DNA of 64,000 bases from Rhodosalinus sp041365695. GTDB taxonomy: Bacteria > Pseudomonadota > Alphaproteobacteria > Rhodobacterales > Rhodobacteraceae. This document shows positions 9,801 through 16,680 of the stretch, in pieces. The notes under the pieces are model-generated. The model had not been told where the DNA came from. It searched no databases and saw nothing but the letters and a program-made list of their open reading frames with translations. The stretch is taken from positions 372,001-436,000 of the forward strand of contig NZ_JBGFSJ010000003.1 in the NCBI RefSeq assembly GCF_041365695.1, read 5' to 3'. How positions within the stretch are numbered: position 1 is the first letter of the stretch; each line of letters opens with the position of its first letter. The position numbers and the translations under genes are program-made.

Positions 9801-10015
9801 CTCTCATCCCGATCATGTACGGCACCGGCACCGGGTCCGAGATCATGCAGCGGATCGCGGCGCCGATGATCGGCGGCATGGTGACAGCGACCTTGCTGAC
9901 CCTTTTCGTGATCCCATCGATCTTCGTGATCTGGAAGGTGCTGGCTCTGCGCCGCGTAAATCGCGAGATCGCCCCCCTCATTCTGCGGCCTGAACAATCT
10001 GTGCCTGCCGAATAA
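6836..10015 (+). CDS. cusA: CusA-type heavy-metal RND efflux pump
   Basis: This is the inner-membrane proton-driven pump that extrudes Cu(I)/Ag(I). The 1059-residue length is normal for the HME-RND family. N-terminal TM1 is followed by the porter segment SDVQVIVRTPYPGQAP. The TM4 region carries the family signature GAMVDAAIVMIEAMHRRLEK with its acidic relay residue. The cleft segment KNRIDMLATGIKTP includes a Met in the position of a methionine used for copper in E. coli CusA. Two blocks of membrane helices lie near 340-500 and 860-1040. The start codon overlaps cusB by 4 bp. No cusC outer-membrane gene follows, so the channel must come from elsewhere in the genome. Confidence 0.95.
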   Translation: MIPTIIRASIANRFIIVALALMLAAAGVWAIRETPVDAIPDLSDVQVIVRTPYPGQAPQVVENQITYPLATAMLSVPGAQDVRGFSFFGDSFVYVVFEDGTDLYWARSRVLEYLGQISGSLPEGVSPQLGPDATGVGWIYQYALIDRTGNHDLSQLRTLQDWFLKYELQAVEGVSEVATIGGMVKQYQVVVDPNKLRAYDITLAQLRGAIQAANRETGGSVIEMGEAEFMVRSSGYIDELADLASAPLRVNERGAALTLGDVAEIRLGPEMRRGVGEFDGIGDAVGGVVILRWGGNALATIKAVEARIAELRPNLPAGVEIVTTYDRSGVIERAIENLQKKLTEEFIVVVLVCAAFLLHLRSSLVILLSLPLGIFAAFILMKAQGVNANIMSLGGIAIAIGAMVDAAIVMIEAMHRRLEKEKLTAENRWRIVLECASEVGPALFYSLAIITVSFLPVFVLENQEGRLFKPLAYTKTYAMAAAAILSITLVPVLMGYFVRGRILPERKNPLNRVVVWMYRPFLDAAIAWPWATTFLAAAVVASMWYPLQRLGSEFMPELNEGDFLYMPTLYPGVSIGKAREVLQQTDRLIATIPEVETVHGKLGRAETATDPAPLTMIETTIQLKPESEWRPGMTMEGIRDELDRVVQVPGVTNVWIQPIKNRIDMLATGIKTPVGVKISGADLNVIEQIGIAVEEAVRGIDGTASAYAERPIGGRFIEIDVKRDAAARYMMSVRDVQDVVQTAIGGMQVSESVEGLERFPINLRYPQSWRDSPERLETLPVVTPSGAHVPLAAFADIRIVDGPGMIRSENARRTGFVFIDIAGRDLGSYVAEARTRVAEEVTLPPGYSLTWSGQYEYIERMQKRLTIVAPATLLIITLMLFMAFNRVIEVGIILAALPLALAGGVWFLWYLAFDISVAVLVGFIALAGVAVETAIVMLLYLNLSWEKRRKLAQTENRNLTRDDIEEAVFEGAVLRVRPKVMTVATIFAALIPIMYGTGTGSEIMQRIAAPMIGGMVTATLLTLFVIPSIFVIWKVLALRRVNREIAPLILRPEQSVPAE

Positions 10016-10046
10016 TCGAACCGTAAACCAACTGATGGAGCTTCTG

Positions 10047-10388
10047 ATGAAGACACTCACTGCAACCCTCGGCCTTCTGGCTCTGACGTCCATGCCGGCC
10101 TTCGCCCAGATGAACCATGGCATGGACCATTCCAACATGCCGATGTCGTCCGAACAGATGGAGGGCGCGGTCCACGCAAAGGCCGTGGTCAACTCGATTG
10201 GCGACGGCACAGCCAATGTCAGCCATGATCCGATCCCGGAGATCGGCTGGCCTGCGATGACCATGGATCTCCCGCTACTGGAGAACGCGGAAATGATGGG
10301 GGAGATTTCCGCGGGCGATGAAGTTACGATCATGCTCGTGAAGGGATCGGACGGCATGTACGCAATTGGCGCGATGATGCCGAACTGA
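10047..10388 (+). CDS. cusF: CusF periplasmic copper/silver chaperone
   Basis: This small periplasmic metallochaperone would hand Cu(I)/Ag(I) to the CusBA pump. It is 113 residues long with a signal peptide ending at AFA (residue 20) and a Met/His-rich linker (MNHGMDHSNMPM). One CusF OB-fold domain follows with all four ligands in the classical pattern: H60, W68, M71, M73. I start at the ATG at 10047 (MKTLTATLGL), which has GGAG about 8 nt upstream. The in-frame ATG at 10035 would add MELL before the signal peptide. Unlike the last three CusF domains of CusB, this one keeps the Trp. Confidence 0.93.
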   Translation: MKTLTATLGLLALTSMPAFAQMNHGMDHSNMPMSSEQMEGAVHAKAVVNSIGDGTANVSHDPIPEIGWPAMTMDLPLLENAEMMGEISAGDEVTIMLVKGSDGMYAIGAMMPN

Positions 10389-10453
10389 ACCACGCAACGC
10401 AGCGACCGGCCACTCCGCGCCGGTCGCCCACACTTCAATGAACTGGCCGAGAA

Positions 10454-10810
10454 ATGAACCGAAAACTCTCCCGCATTCTTTCCGCGACCGCGATTTGCCT
10501 GTCGGCAACTCCGCTTATTGCGCATTCCGAAAAGGAAGGCACAACGCCGGCAGACGGCGCGCAGCTGACCGAGACGCCCGAGATGATCCACATGGTGTTC
10601 GACGACCCGATGCGGATCACCATGGTGAGACTGTTGAACGCGGATGGCGCCGAGATGCCGATGGAGCGCGGCACCGGACTGGCGCCGTCGCTGGAGTTCC
10701 ATGCCGAGCCGGAACCCCTGAGCCCTGGCAGCTACACGGTGGAATGGCGTGGGCTGGCGTCTGACGGCCACGCCATGCAGGGCAGTTTTTCCTTCGAGTT
10801 GGCCGACTGA
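10454..10810 (+). CDS. copC: CopC copper-binding periplasmic protein
   Basis: This is a CopC-domain protein of 118 residues. A signal peptide ending at IA (residue 23) leaves a His as the mature N-terminus (HSEKEG), followed by the family element PADGA. Near the C-terminus SDGHAM provides the D-x-H pair that forms the Cu(II) site with the N-terminal His in this family. The Met content (MIHMVF, PMRITMV, EMPMERG) suggests an additional Cu(I) site. copD starts 6 bp after the stop. In known systems CopC passes copper to the CopD membrane protein; that role is inferred from the pairing here. Confidence 0.9.
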   Translation: MNRKLSRILSATAICLSATPLIAHSEKEGTTPADGAQLTETPEMIHMVFDDPMRITMVRLLNADGAEMPMERGTGLAPSLEFHAEPEPLSPGSYTVEWRGLASDGHAMQGSFSFELAD

Positions 10811-10816
10811 GACCGG

Positions 10817-11776
10817 ATGCTGGCCGCGCTCGCCTCTGCCGATGCCGTCACATGGCTTTCGATCAGCGTGAAGGTGCTTGCCTATGGGGCGACGCTCAGC
10901 GCCATCGGCAGCGTGCTTGTGCTTGTGGTATTGCGCGAACTGGGCGAAGGCGGACGCACCGCGCTTCGCCTGACAGCCGTCGCCTCAGCGCTCGCCGCCG
11001 CTCTGTTCTCGGCGCTGCGGCTGCCAGTGCGGGCCAGTTTCCTCATGGGCGGCACCTGGGACGGCGCGACGGACACAATGATCCTTGGGATGGTGGCGGA
11101 CAGCCCGCTTGGGACCAGCGTGGCAGTGCGGCTCGCGGGGCTTGCCCTGATACTCGCGGCGCTCTGGCGCGCGCGCGCGGGCCTTGTCCTCGCTGTCATA
11201 GGTGCATGTATCGCTTCCGTGTCCTTCGCGCTGCGCGGCCATGCGCTCGGCGAGCCGCGGGTGATTCTCGGCGCGCTCATCACGCTGCATATCCTCTGCC
11301 TTGCGTTCTGGATTGGCGGCTTTGCGCCGTTGGCGCGGGCGGCGCGATTGGACCCGCCAGCACAGGCCGGCGCCCTGGCCCATGAATTCGGGCGGCGCGC
11401 GCTTTGGGCCGTGGGCCTTGTCGTCTTTGCTGGCGGAATCACGCTGGCACTCCTGGGCGCCGCGACGCCATCCGCCCTGTCCAGCCCCTATGGACAGATG
11501 TTCGCGGTCAAGCTCGTCCTTTTTGCCGGCGTGATTGCGCTGGCCGCCGTCAACAAGCTTACGCTGACACCGGCGCTGCTGACCGGGGCGCCGGGTGCTG
11601 GCGCGCGCCTGCGCCGTTCCATCGGCGTCGAGGCGGGATTGGTGGCAGGCATCCTTGTCGCGACAGCGGCACTCACCACGCTTTCCGCGCCGCCGGGCAA
11701 CGGCGACAGCGCGCAGGCCGCACTTTCCGCGCCATCCCGAGGGGCGGCGCACCAGACGTATGGAGAGGCTTCATGA
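10817..11776 (+). CDS. copD: CopD copper transport membrane protein
   Basis: This integral inner-membrane protein has 319 residues and about eight hydrophobic segments. It contains the CopD elements HILCLAFWIGGFAPL and YGQMFAVKLVLFAGV followed by VNKLTLTPALL. Conserved His residues are seen in LRGHALGE and in the THILCLAFW helix. The family moves copper across the inner membrane together with CopC. The ATG lies 6 bp after copC, and the stop overlaps the start of the multicopper oxidase gene by 4 bp (ATGA), so copC, copD and the oxidase form one translational unit. Confidence 0.9.
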   Translation: MLAALASADAVTWLSISVKVLAYGATLSAIGSVLVLVVLRELGEGGRTALRLTAVASALAAALFSALRLPVRASFLMGGTWDGATDTMILGMVADSPLGTSVAVRLAGLALILAALWRARAGLVLAVIGACIASVSFALRGHALGEPRVILGALITLHILCLAFWIGGFAPLARAARLDPPAQAGALAHEFGRRALWAVGLVVFAGGITLALLGAATPSALSSPYGQMFAVKLVLFAGVIALAAVNKLTLTPALLTGAPGAGARLRRSIGVEAGLVAGILVATAALTTLSAPPGNGDSAQAALSAPSRGAAHQTYGEAS

Positions 11777-13161
11777 CCCGCATCACACGCCGGCAATTCC
11801 ACATCTCCGTGCTGGCCGCCGCGGCCGCCGCAACATTGCCGACCTTCGTACGGTCCGAGACCGCGCCGATCCTGCACGCCCGGGAGGGCAGCGCCCGGCT
11901 GGCGCCGGCGGAGTATCCGGAGACGCGGATCTGGGGCTATGACGGCACCGTGCCCGGCCCCGTACTGCGCGCACGCCAAGGCGAGCGGATGACACAGAGC
12001 TTACGCAATGACCTCCCCCAGGCCTCAAGCGTGCACTGGCATGGCATCCGGATCGAAAATTCCATGGATGGCGTCGCCGGACTGACGCAACCCGCCGTCG
12101 CGCCGGGGGAAGAGTTTCTCTACGATTTCGCGCTGCCGGACGCGGGCACCTATTGGTACCATCCCCACAACCGCACCTACGAGCAGATGGCGCGCGGCCT
12201 CTACGGCGCGCTGATCGTCGAGGAAAACGAGGGCGCGCCGGACGTCGATCTGGACGAGGTGCTGTTGATCGACGACTGGCGCGTCACCGACGACGCCCAG
12301 ATCGCCGAAGGCTTCGGCAACATGCATGACTGGGCGCATGCGGGCAGGATCGGCAACTGGATCACGGTAAACGGAAACGGAGTCTGGTCGAGCGAAGTGG
12401 CGCACCACACCCGCATGCGCCTGCGTCTTGTGAACACGGCAAATGCCCGGATCTTCACGTTGGAGGGGCGCGGGCTGGAAGGTTGGGTCGTCGCGCTCGA
12501 CGGCATGCCGCTCGAGGCGCCGCAGCCACTTGGCGAGCTCACCCTCGCGCCGGCGCAACGGGCCGACCTGATTATCGATGTGGTGGCGGGTGAAGGTGAG
12601 GAAGCGTTCCTTGTAAGCTTCGAGCGGGACGGCGGTTACGCCATTGCGGCCTTCCCGGTTACGGGTGTTGCCCGACAGGCCCGCCTCTCCGCACCGGGCG
12701 CCTTGCCGCCAAACCACGTCCCCTTCCTTGGACCCTTGGAGACCGCTGCGCGGGCTGAACTGCGAATGGAGGGCGGCGCCATGGGCGGCATGCGCGGCGC
12801 GATGATAGGTGGACGCATGATGGGCATGCGTGACATGGCGGCAGAGGGCAAGGTCTGGGCCTTCAACGGTATGGCGGACATGGGCGATACGCCGCTGCTT
12901 GACGCGCGCATGGGAGAAACCGTGCGGATCGCCATGATCAACGACACCGCCTGGCCCCACGGGATGCATCTGCACGGGCACCACTTCCGGCAGATCGGCG
13001 TGGACGGTCGTTTGGGTCCATTGCGGGACACGATCCTTATGAACCGCGGCGAGACTGTTGAGATCGCCTTCGTGGCGGACAACCCGGGCGACTGGCTCCT
13101 GCATTGCCACATGCTGGAGCATTCGGCCGGTGGAATGATGACCTGGCTGCGCGTTACGTGA
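11773..13161 (+). CDS. Tat-exported multicopper oxidase (CueO/CopA type)
   Basis: This 462-residue periplasmic oxidase would convert Cu(I) to the less toxic Cu(II). The N-terminus has a twin-arginine signal (TRRQFH, then an Ala-rich hydrophobic stretch ending near AAAAAT). Copper motifs appear in order: HWHG, WYHPHN, HGMHLHGHHF and HCHMLEHSAGGMM, giving a complete set for type 1, 2 and 3 sites, with Met as the axial type 1 ligand. A Met-rich insert (MGGMRGAMIGGRMMGMRDM) at about residues 337-355 resembles the methionine loop of CueO that binds Cu(I). The ATG at 11773 overlaps the copD stop. A longer frame to the left overlaps copD and is not used. Confidence 0.93.
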   Translation: MTRITRRQFHISVLAAAAAATLPTFVRSETAPILHAREGSARLAPAEYPETRIWGYDGTVPGPVLRARQGERMTQSLRNDLPQASSVHWHGIRIENSMDGVAGLTQPAVAPGEEFLYDFALPDAGTYWYHPHNRTYEQMARGLYGALIVEENEGAPDVDLDEVLLIDDWRVTDDAQIAEGFGNMHDWAHAGRIGNWITVNGNGVWSSEVAHHTRMRLRLVNTANARIFTLEGRGLEGWVVALDGMPLEAPQPLGELTLAPAQRADLIIDVVAGEGEEAFLVSFERDGGYAIAAFPVTGVARQARLSAPGALPPNHVPFLGPLETAARAELRMEGGAMGGMRGAMIGGRMMGMRDMAAEGKVWAFNGMADMGDTPLLDARMGETVRIAMINDTAWPHGMHLHGHHFRQIGVDGRLGPLRDTILMNRGETVEIAFVADNPGDWLLHCHMLEHSAGGMMTWLRVT

Positions 13162-13201
13162 CGCGTAGCTCGAAGGAAAACCGAACTGGGAGATACAACC
13201 G

Positions 13202-13663
13202 ATGAACCGCAGACACTTCATCCTCACTGGCCTCGCCTCTTTCTTGGGCGCGGCGACGCTCACCCGCCCGGCACTGTCAACGCCCGGTCAAACGGAGGTT
13301 TTCAAATCGCCGACCTGCGGCTGCTGCTCGGCCTGGGTCGACCACATGGCTCGTGCCGGCTTCGATACAGTGGCGCGCGACGTCGATCAGGAAACCCTCT
13401 GGTCGATGAAAGCCCGGGCAGGCATCACACCGGAACTGAGTTCGTGCCACACAGCATTCATCGACGGCTACTTCGTCGAAGGCCACGTGCCGTCGGGTGA
13501 TGTACAGCGGTTGCTGGCCGAGCGCCCTGACGCGCTTGGCCTCACGGTGCCTGGCATGCCGATTGGGTCGCCCGGAATGGAAATGGGCAACCAGCGCGAC
13601 GCCTATGACACACTGCTCGTTCTGCGCGACGGCAGCACGGAGGTATTCGAGAGCCACGCCTGA
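13202..13663 (+). CDS. DUF411 metal-binding exported protein
   Basis: This 153-residue protein has an N-terminal RRHFILTG signal region (possible Tat signal) and the DUF411 core. SPTCGCCSAWVDHM provides a CxCC site, ELSSCHTAFIDGYFVEGHVP a further Cys and His, and MPIGSPGMEMG a Met-rich end. DUF411 proteins are common in copper and silver resistance clusters and are thought to bind the metal in the periplasm. It lies 40 bp after the oxidase gene on the same strand with a GGGAG-like site before the ATG, and is the last recognisable gene of the copper block. Confidence 0.88.
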   Translation: MNRRHFILTGLASFLGAATLTRPALSTPGQTEVFKSPTCGCCSAWVDHMARAGFDTVARDVDQETLWSMKARAGITPELSSCHTAFIDGYFVEGHVPSGDVQRLLAERPDALGLTVPGMPIGSPGMEMGNQRDAYDTLLVLRDGSTEVFESHA

Positions 13664-13749
13664 GCTACACTTGTCGCCTCGAAGGGAATGAAGGAGTGGC
13701 GTCCGCGCGGGCCTGCGGCTTCGGGAGAGATCGGTCGCGAAACCGAATA

Positions 13750-14001
13750 TCATTGGCACGCCCGCGCCTGCTCCCGCATCACTGCGTAGTCGGTGATCAT
13801 CTCCGATACGGCCGACCCTTCCGGCAGCAGGACCAGCTCCTCAGCCGCCCGCGCCTGAAACTCATCGCTGTACCCGACGACAGGTGGACACGCCCCTGGC
13901 CCGCTACCGTCAGAACTGACCGTCGTGCAGCCACTCAGCCAAATCGTCGCGAGAGCGAGGGCGATGCGCCGCCGCCTCGAGCATCCGTCGTTGGGCGTCA
14001 T
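13750..14001 (-). CDS. outer-membrane spanin (Rz1-like lipoprotein)
   Basis: This 83-residue protein has basic residues (RRRR), a hydrophobic stretch and the lipobox LSGC, then a short periplasmic part (PVVGYSDEFQARAAEEL). Its start at 14001 lies inside the upstream inner-spanin gene in another frame, with 92 bp of overlap. That is the classical Rz/Rz1 arrangement. Outer and inner spanin together fuse the two membranes in the last step of phage lysis. The lipobox and nested position support the call; no sequence family was matched. Confidence 0.7.
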   Translation of the reverse strand: MTPNDGCSRRRRIALALATIWLSGCTTVSSDGSGPGACPPVVGYSDEFQARAAEELVLLPEGSAVSEMITDYAVMREQARACQ

Positions 14002-14167
14002 GCATCTTCTCCATGGTCTCAAGGCGTTCGACGAGGCGTCCCGCTCGCTCCCCGGAGCGCCGAAGCGAAAACAGGAACAAGAGCACGGCGAGCGCGATGG
14101 CTCCGTAGCGCAGCGCCGCCCGCATCCACGGGCTCGTGGCAATCCCGGTGACCAGCCTGGCGATCAC
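13910..14167 (-). CDS. inner-membrane spanin (Rz-like) or small holin-like protein
   Basis: This 85-residue protein has one N-terminal membrane helix (YGAIALAVLLFLF), then an Arg-rich, mostly helical periplasmic domain (RAGRLVERLETMEKMHDAQRRM). It starts with GTG at 14167, overlapping the endolysin stop by 4 bp (GTGA). With the nested lipoprotein gene this forms an endolysin, i-spanin, o-spanin lysis cassette. A bare membrane helix plus coiled coil would also fit other small phage membrane proteins, but the nested Rz1-like gene makes a spanin most likely. Confidence 0.6.
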   Translation of the reverse strand: MIARLVTGIATSPWMRAALRYGAIALAVLLFLFSLRRSGERAGRLVERLETMEKMHDAQRRMLEAAAHRPRSRDDLAEWLHDGQF

Positions 14168-14880
14168 CGCCGCCCCCGGCGCCAGTCATCGAGACGCGCG
14201 TAGATCGTGACCGCGATGCCACCGAGTGCCACGACGATGAACACCCAGCGAAGCGTGTCGAGATACGGCAACAGCGGCAGGATCGCGGTCTGGGTCTCGG
14301 CCAGGACGCTCTGCGCAACCTCCACCCCGGCCGCGCCCAGCGTGGCTACGCCTGCCGCGCCACCCCCCTTCATCGTGCGGCTGCCGGCCAGCACTTCGCG
14401 CGCGGGCGGCGTTTCGGCTGCAAATGCCGTCGCCCGCACCGGGAACCGCTCGCCCCAGTGGCGAGCGGGCCCGAGGTCGACATGGATGAACCCCGAGCGC
14501 GGGTAGAAGCCGAAGCCGAGGAACCCGACCTCGCGCGCCGCGGTCTCGAAGGCCACGGGGTCGTGGTTCGCCATTGCGATGTCGAATGCGGTGCCGTCGA
14601 CGTGCTTCGAGTGGGTCGCGCCGCCGACGGCACGGTTGTGCTCGGGGCTGCGATAGGCGGAGCGGACGATCAGCGGCTTGCCCAGCCGGTCGCGGAGCGC
14701 CTGCAGTTTGTCGATCGGGGGCTCGTTGATCAGCAGCTTGCCGGTACCTCGGCAGGCGATTTCGGCGGGCGAGAAGTTCGGCCAGCGCCAGCCGCTCTCG
14801 GGCACGTCGCGCCAATGGCGGTGGAAGGTCGTGGTCGTGGGTCCTCCGAAAAGAAAAACCCGCCTCGAGGGCTGACGCAT
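14164..14880 (-). CDS. phage endolysin, peptidase M15 family
   Basis: This is a D-Ala-D-Ala carboxypeptidase-like (M15) domain. NFSPAEIACRGTG and LINEPPIDKLQALRDRLG are typical of the N-terminal part, SKHVDGTAFDIA carries the zinc His and Asp, and GFIHVDLGPARHWG the last zinc His. A C-terminal hydrophobic segment (WVFIVVALGGIAVTIYARL) suggests membrane association or a built-in holin-like helix. The first in-frame ATG is at 14880. However, a strong GGAGGA lies just before an ACG codon at 14838 that opens the sequence TTTFHRHWRDVP, where homologous proteins would be expected to begin. The start may therefore be a non-standard ACG or a mutated ATG. Confidence 0.75.
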   Translation of the reverse strand: MRQPSRRVFLFGGPTTTTFHRHWRDVPESGWRWPNFSPAEIACRGTGKLLINEPPIDKLQALRDRLGKPLIVRSAYRSPEHNRAVGGATHSKHVDGTAFDIAMANHDPVAFETAAREVGFLGFGFYPRSGFIHVDLGPARHWGERFPVRATAFAAETPPAREVLAGSRTMKGGGAAGVATLGAAGVEVAQSVLAETQTAILPLLPYLDTLRWVFIVVALGGIAVTIYARLDDWRRGRR

Positions 14881-14927
14881 TCCGCGCTGTGGGGCACGAA
14901 CCCGCCGTCTGAGGGCTGACGCATTCC
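14857..14927. repeat. short tandem duplication upstream of the endolysin
   Basis: AACCCGCC followed within a few bases by GAGGGCTGACGCATTCC occurs at 14857-14883 and again at 14899-14927. The two copies are about 43 bp apart. The unit covers the first in-frame ATG of the endolysin frame and the end of the head-tail fragment. It may record the deletion that joined these two pieces. Confidence 0.6.
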
Positions 14928-15011
14928 ATTCGGTGGGATATAGGCGACGTCGCGCGCGAGATGCGCGTCCGCGAAGAGCGTGTCGAGAGCGGATGCGAAC
15001 GCGCTGGTCAT
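14925..15011 (-). pseudogene. N-terminal fragment of a phage head-tail joining protein
   Basis: An ATG at 15011 with GGGAG upstream opens MTSAFASALDTLFADAHLAR, followed by DVAYIPPNG, and then the reading loses phage character. Small head-tail joining proteins of lambda-like phages often begin this way (FASALDxLFxDxxLARD). Only 29 of about 100 residues remain. The break coincides with the tandem duplication at 14857-14927. Confidence 0.45.
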
Positions 15012-15026
15012 TGCTATATTGCTCCC

Positions 15027-15872
15027 ATGAAACAGGAATCGATTTCAGAGCGCCCGACGAGGATCCGAGCCGTTCAAGCTCTTTCAGAGGCTTTCGTTCA
15101 CCAGCACCCGGACACATCCCTCGACCCGAAGGGCTACGTCGCAGATTTTCGCGACACCCTGCTTCCGCAGGTCTCGCTGGAGGATTTCGAAGCAGACCTA
15201 TCCTCGGGCGACGGCAACGAGCTGGAGACCAAGTTTCGGGCGGCCCATTCTTCATCAGGGCTGGCGGTCAACTGCTTCGCGCCGTTTCGGAGCCGGCTCG
15301 CCGACCTCGCCATGCCGATGGGTGCCGGTTTCGACGATCTTCGCTTCGAACGGAAATGCCCCACCGGACTCCGCGGTGGCCGTGCTCCCAACCTCGACGT
15401 CGTGCTTTCGGGCCCCAGCGGCGTGGTCGGGATCGAGTCCAAGCTGACCGAACACCTGTCGGCCCACCGGGCCGAATTCTCGCCCGCCTACGAGGAGCAG
15501 ATCAGGGACGCGCGGCGCGATCAGGGATACTTTCGCGAGATGCTGCGCCTCCGGGATCGCCCGGACCAGTACACTTGGCTCGACGCTGCACAGCTCATCA
15601 AGCATGCCTTCGGTCTGGCTCGCACCTTTCCAGACCGCCCCGTGACGCTGCTCTATCTGTTCTGGGAGCCTGCGAACCCGGGTGCCGGTCCGGAGTTCGC
15701 CGCCCATCGGGAGGAGATCGAGGAGTTCAGGGCGCGCGTGGCAGGATCATCGCCGGCGTTCGAGGCGATGAGCTACCCGGAACTCTGGCGCTTCTGGCAG
15801 GATACCGAACCGGCCGACTGGCTGGTCCGGCATCTCAGCGATCTCAACGCCCGATACAGCGTCACGCTCTGA
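15027..15872 (+). CDS. putative PD-(D/E)XK restriction-type nuclease (PGN_0703-like)
   Basis: This 281-residue protein has a conserved ETKFRAAHSSSGLAVN block (from about residue 67) and a nuclease core PNLDVVLSGPSGVVGIESKL, giving D124, E137 and K139 in the D-x(n)-ExK arrangement. This combination is what I associate with the PGN_0703-type putative restriction endonucleases; biochemical function is not established. The ATG at 15027 (MKQESISERP) is preferred over 14961, since the extra 22 residues overlap the divergent phage fragment. No methyltransferase gene is adjacent. It lies alone, in opposite orientation to the phage pieces around it, and may be an accessory or anti-phage gene inserted into the prophage. 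Confidence 0.7.
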   Translation: MKQESISERPTRIRAVQALSEAFVHQHPDTSLDPKGYVADFRDTLLPQVSLEDFEADLSSGDGNELETKFRAAHSSSGLAVNCFAPFRSRLADLAMPMGAGFDDLRFERKCPTGLRGGRAPNLDVVLSGPSGVVGIESKLTEHLSAHRAEFSPAYEEQIRDARRDQGYFREMLRLRDRPDQYTWLDAAQLIKHAFGLARTFPDRPVTLLYLFWEPANPGAGPEFAAHREEIEEFRARVAGSSPAFEAMSYPELWRFWQDTEPADWLVRHLSDLNARYSVTL

Positions 15873-15876
15873 CTCG

Positions 15877-16272
15877 TCAGGTCCGTCGTGCCGAGCGCAG
15901 CACCTGCGGGCGGGTGCAGATCGGCAGCGGGTTGGACTCGATCTCAAGCCGCACCCACTCGTCGCGATCCCGGTCGGGGATCGTGCGGGCGTAGAGCGGC
16001 TGGCCGAGGGTGTTGACCGTCTCGAAGGTGTCGGCGGGGGCGTAGTAGATCTCGAAGAGCCCCTCGATACCCTCAGGATAGAAGAACGCCTTGTCGGTCG
16101 GCACGGTGAAGCCGACCCCGCCCCGGTAGCGGCGGAAGGTGATGCCGCCGAAGCTGACCTCGTCGGCCACGCGGCCCCGCAGGTCGGCCGCCGCGGCGGT
16201 GTTGAGATAGGTCTCCCGCACTTCCTTGTGGGCCACGAGATCGGCGAAGAAGGCAGAGCCGCATTCGGCGCG
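15877..16272 (-). pseudogene. phage major capsid protein E family, C-terminal fragment
   Basis: The frame from about 16272 to the stop at 15877 matches the end of lambda gpE-type capsid proteins: AFFADLVAHKEVRETYLN, then FGGITFRRYRGGVGF, PTDKAFFYPEGIEGLFEIYY, APADTFETVN and the terminal SNPLPICTRPQVL. About 130 of some 350 residues remain. The frame stays open further right but reads as antisense of the serine recombinase fragment, so the junction is at about 16272/16273. The stop lies 4 bp from the end of the convergent nuclease gene. Confidence 0.75.
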
Positions 16273-16680
16273 GATCTGCACGGCGCCGACCGGCTCTACC
16301 GCTACTATGTCAGCCAGACGGTGCTGAAGCACGGCGCCGGATCCTGCCCCGTCGGCCGAGTCCCCGCCGCCGAGATCGAGGCGGCCGTCATCGACCAGTT
16401 GCGCGTCGTGTTCCGCCAGCCGGAGATCGTCGCAGGGACGTGGAAGGCGGCACGCGGCCACGCCGACGACATCACCGAGGCCAACGCCCGTGTGGCCCTG
16501 CTGCAGCTCGACCCGCTGTGGGACGAACTCTTCCCCGCCGAGCAGGCCAGCATCGTCGCGCTGCTGGTCGAGCGCGTGGACATCGGCACGGACGGGCTCA
16601 ACGTCCGCCTCCGCGTCGACGGCCTCGGAGGGCTCGGTACCATTCGACCGAGTACCACCGGAATCGAAGTGTTCAGGTAG
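16273..16680 (+). pseudogene. large serine recombinase, C-terminal fragment
   Basis: RLYRYYVSQTVLKHGAGSCP, then VPAAEIEAAVIDQLR and FRQPEIVAGTWKAAR, are characteristic of the zinc-ribbon and coiled-coil end of large serine recombinases. The terminal part contains IVALLVERVDIGTDGLNVRL. The catalytic N-terminal domain is missing, cut at the junction with the capsid fragment. The 3' end lies about 210 bp from the tRNA-Ser gene, where an integrase gene of a tRNA-targeting element would be expected. The last codons (IEVFR) begin the direct repeat shared with 3185. Confidence 0.75.

Larger units (their letters stand above)
13750..16272 (-). mobile_element. decayed prophage segment
   Basis: All phage-like pieces lie on the minus strand in phage order: C-terminal capsid-E fragment (15877-16272), N-terminal head-tail joining fragment (14925-15011), M15 endolysin, inner spanin, outer spanin. 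Terminase, portal, tail and regulatory genes are absent. The capsid fragment is fused end to end with a serine recombinase fragment of opposite orientation at 16272/16273. A nuclease gene of opposite orientation fills the gap between the capsid and head-tail pieces. Only the lysis cassette still looks intact. Confidence 0.7.

Noticed and set aside
16273..16461. N-terminal half of the minus-strand capsid frame (16273-16461) as capsid sequence
   Set aside because: This part is antisense to the serine recombinase fragment and shows no capsid similarity; the capsid homology begins only at about 16272.
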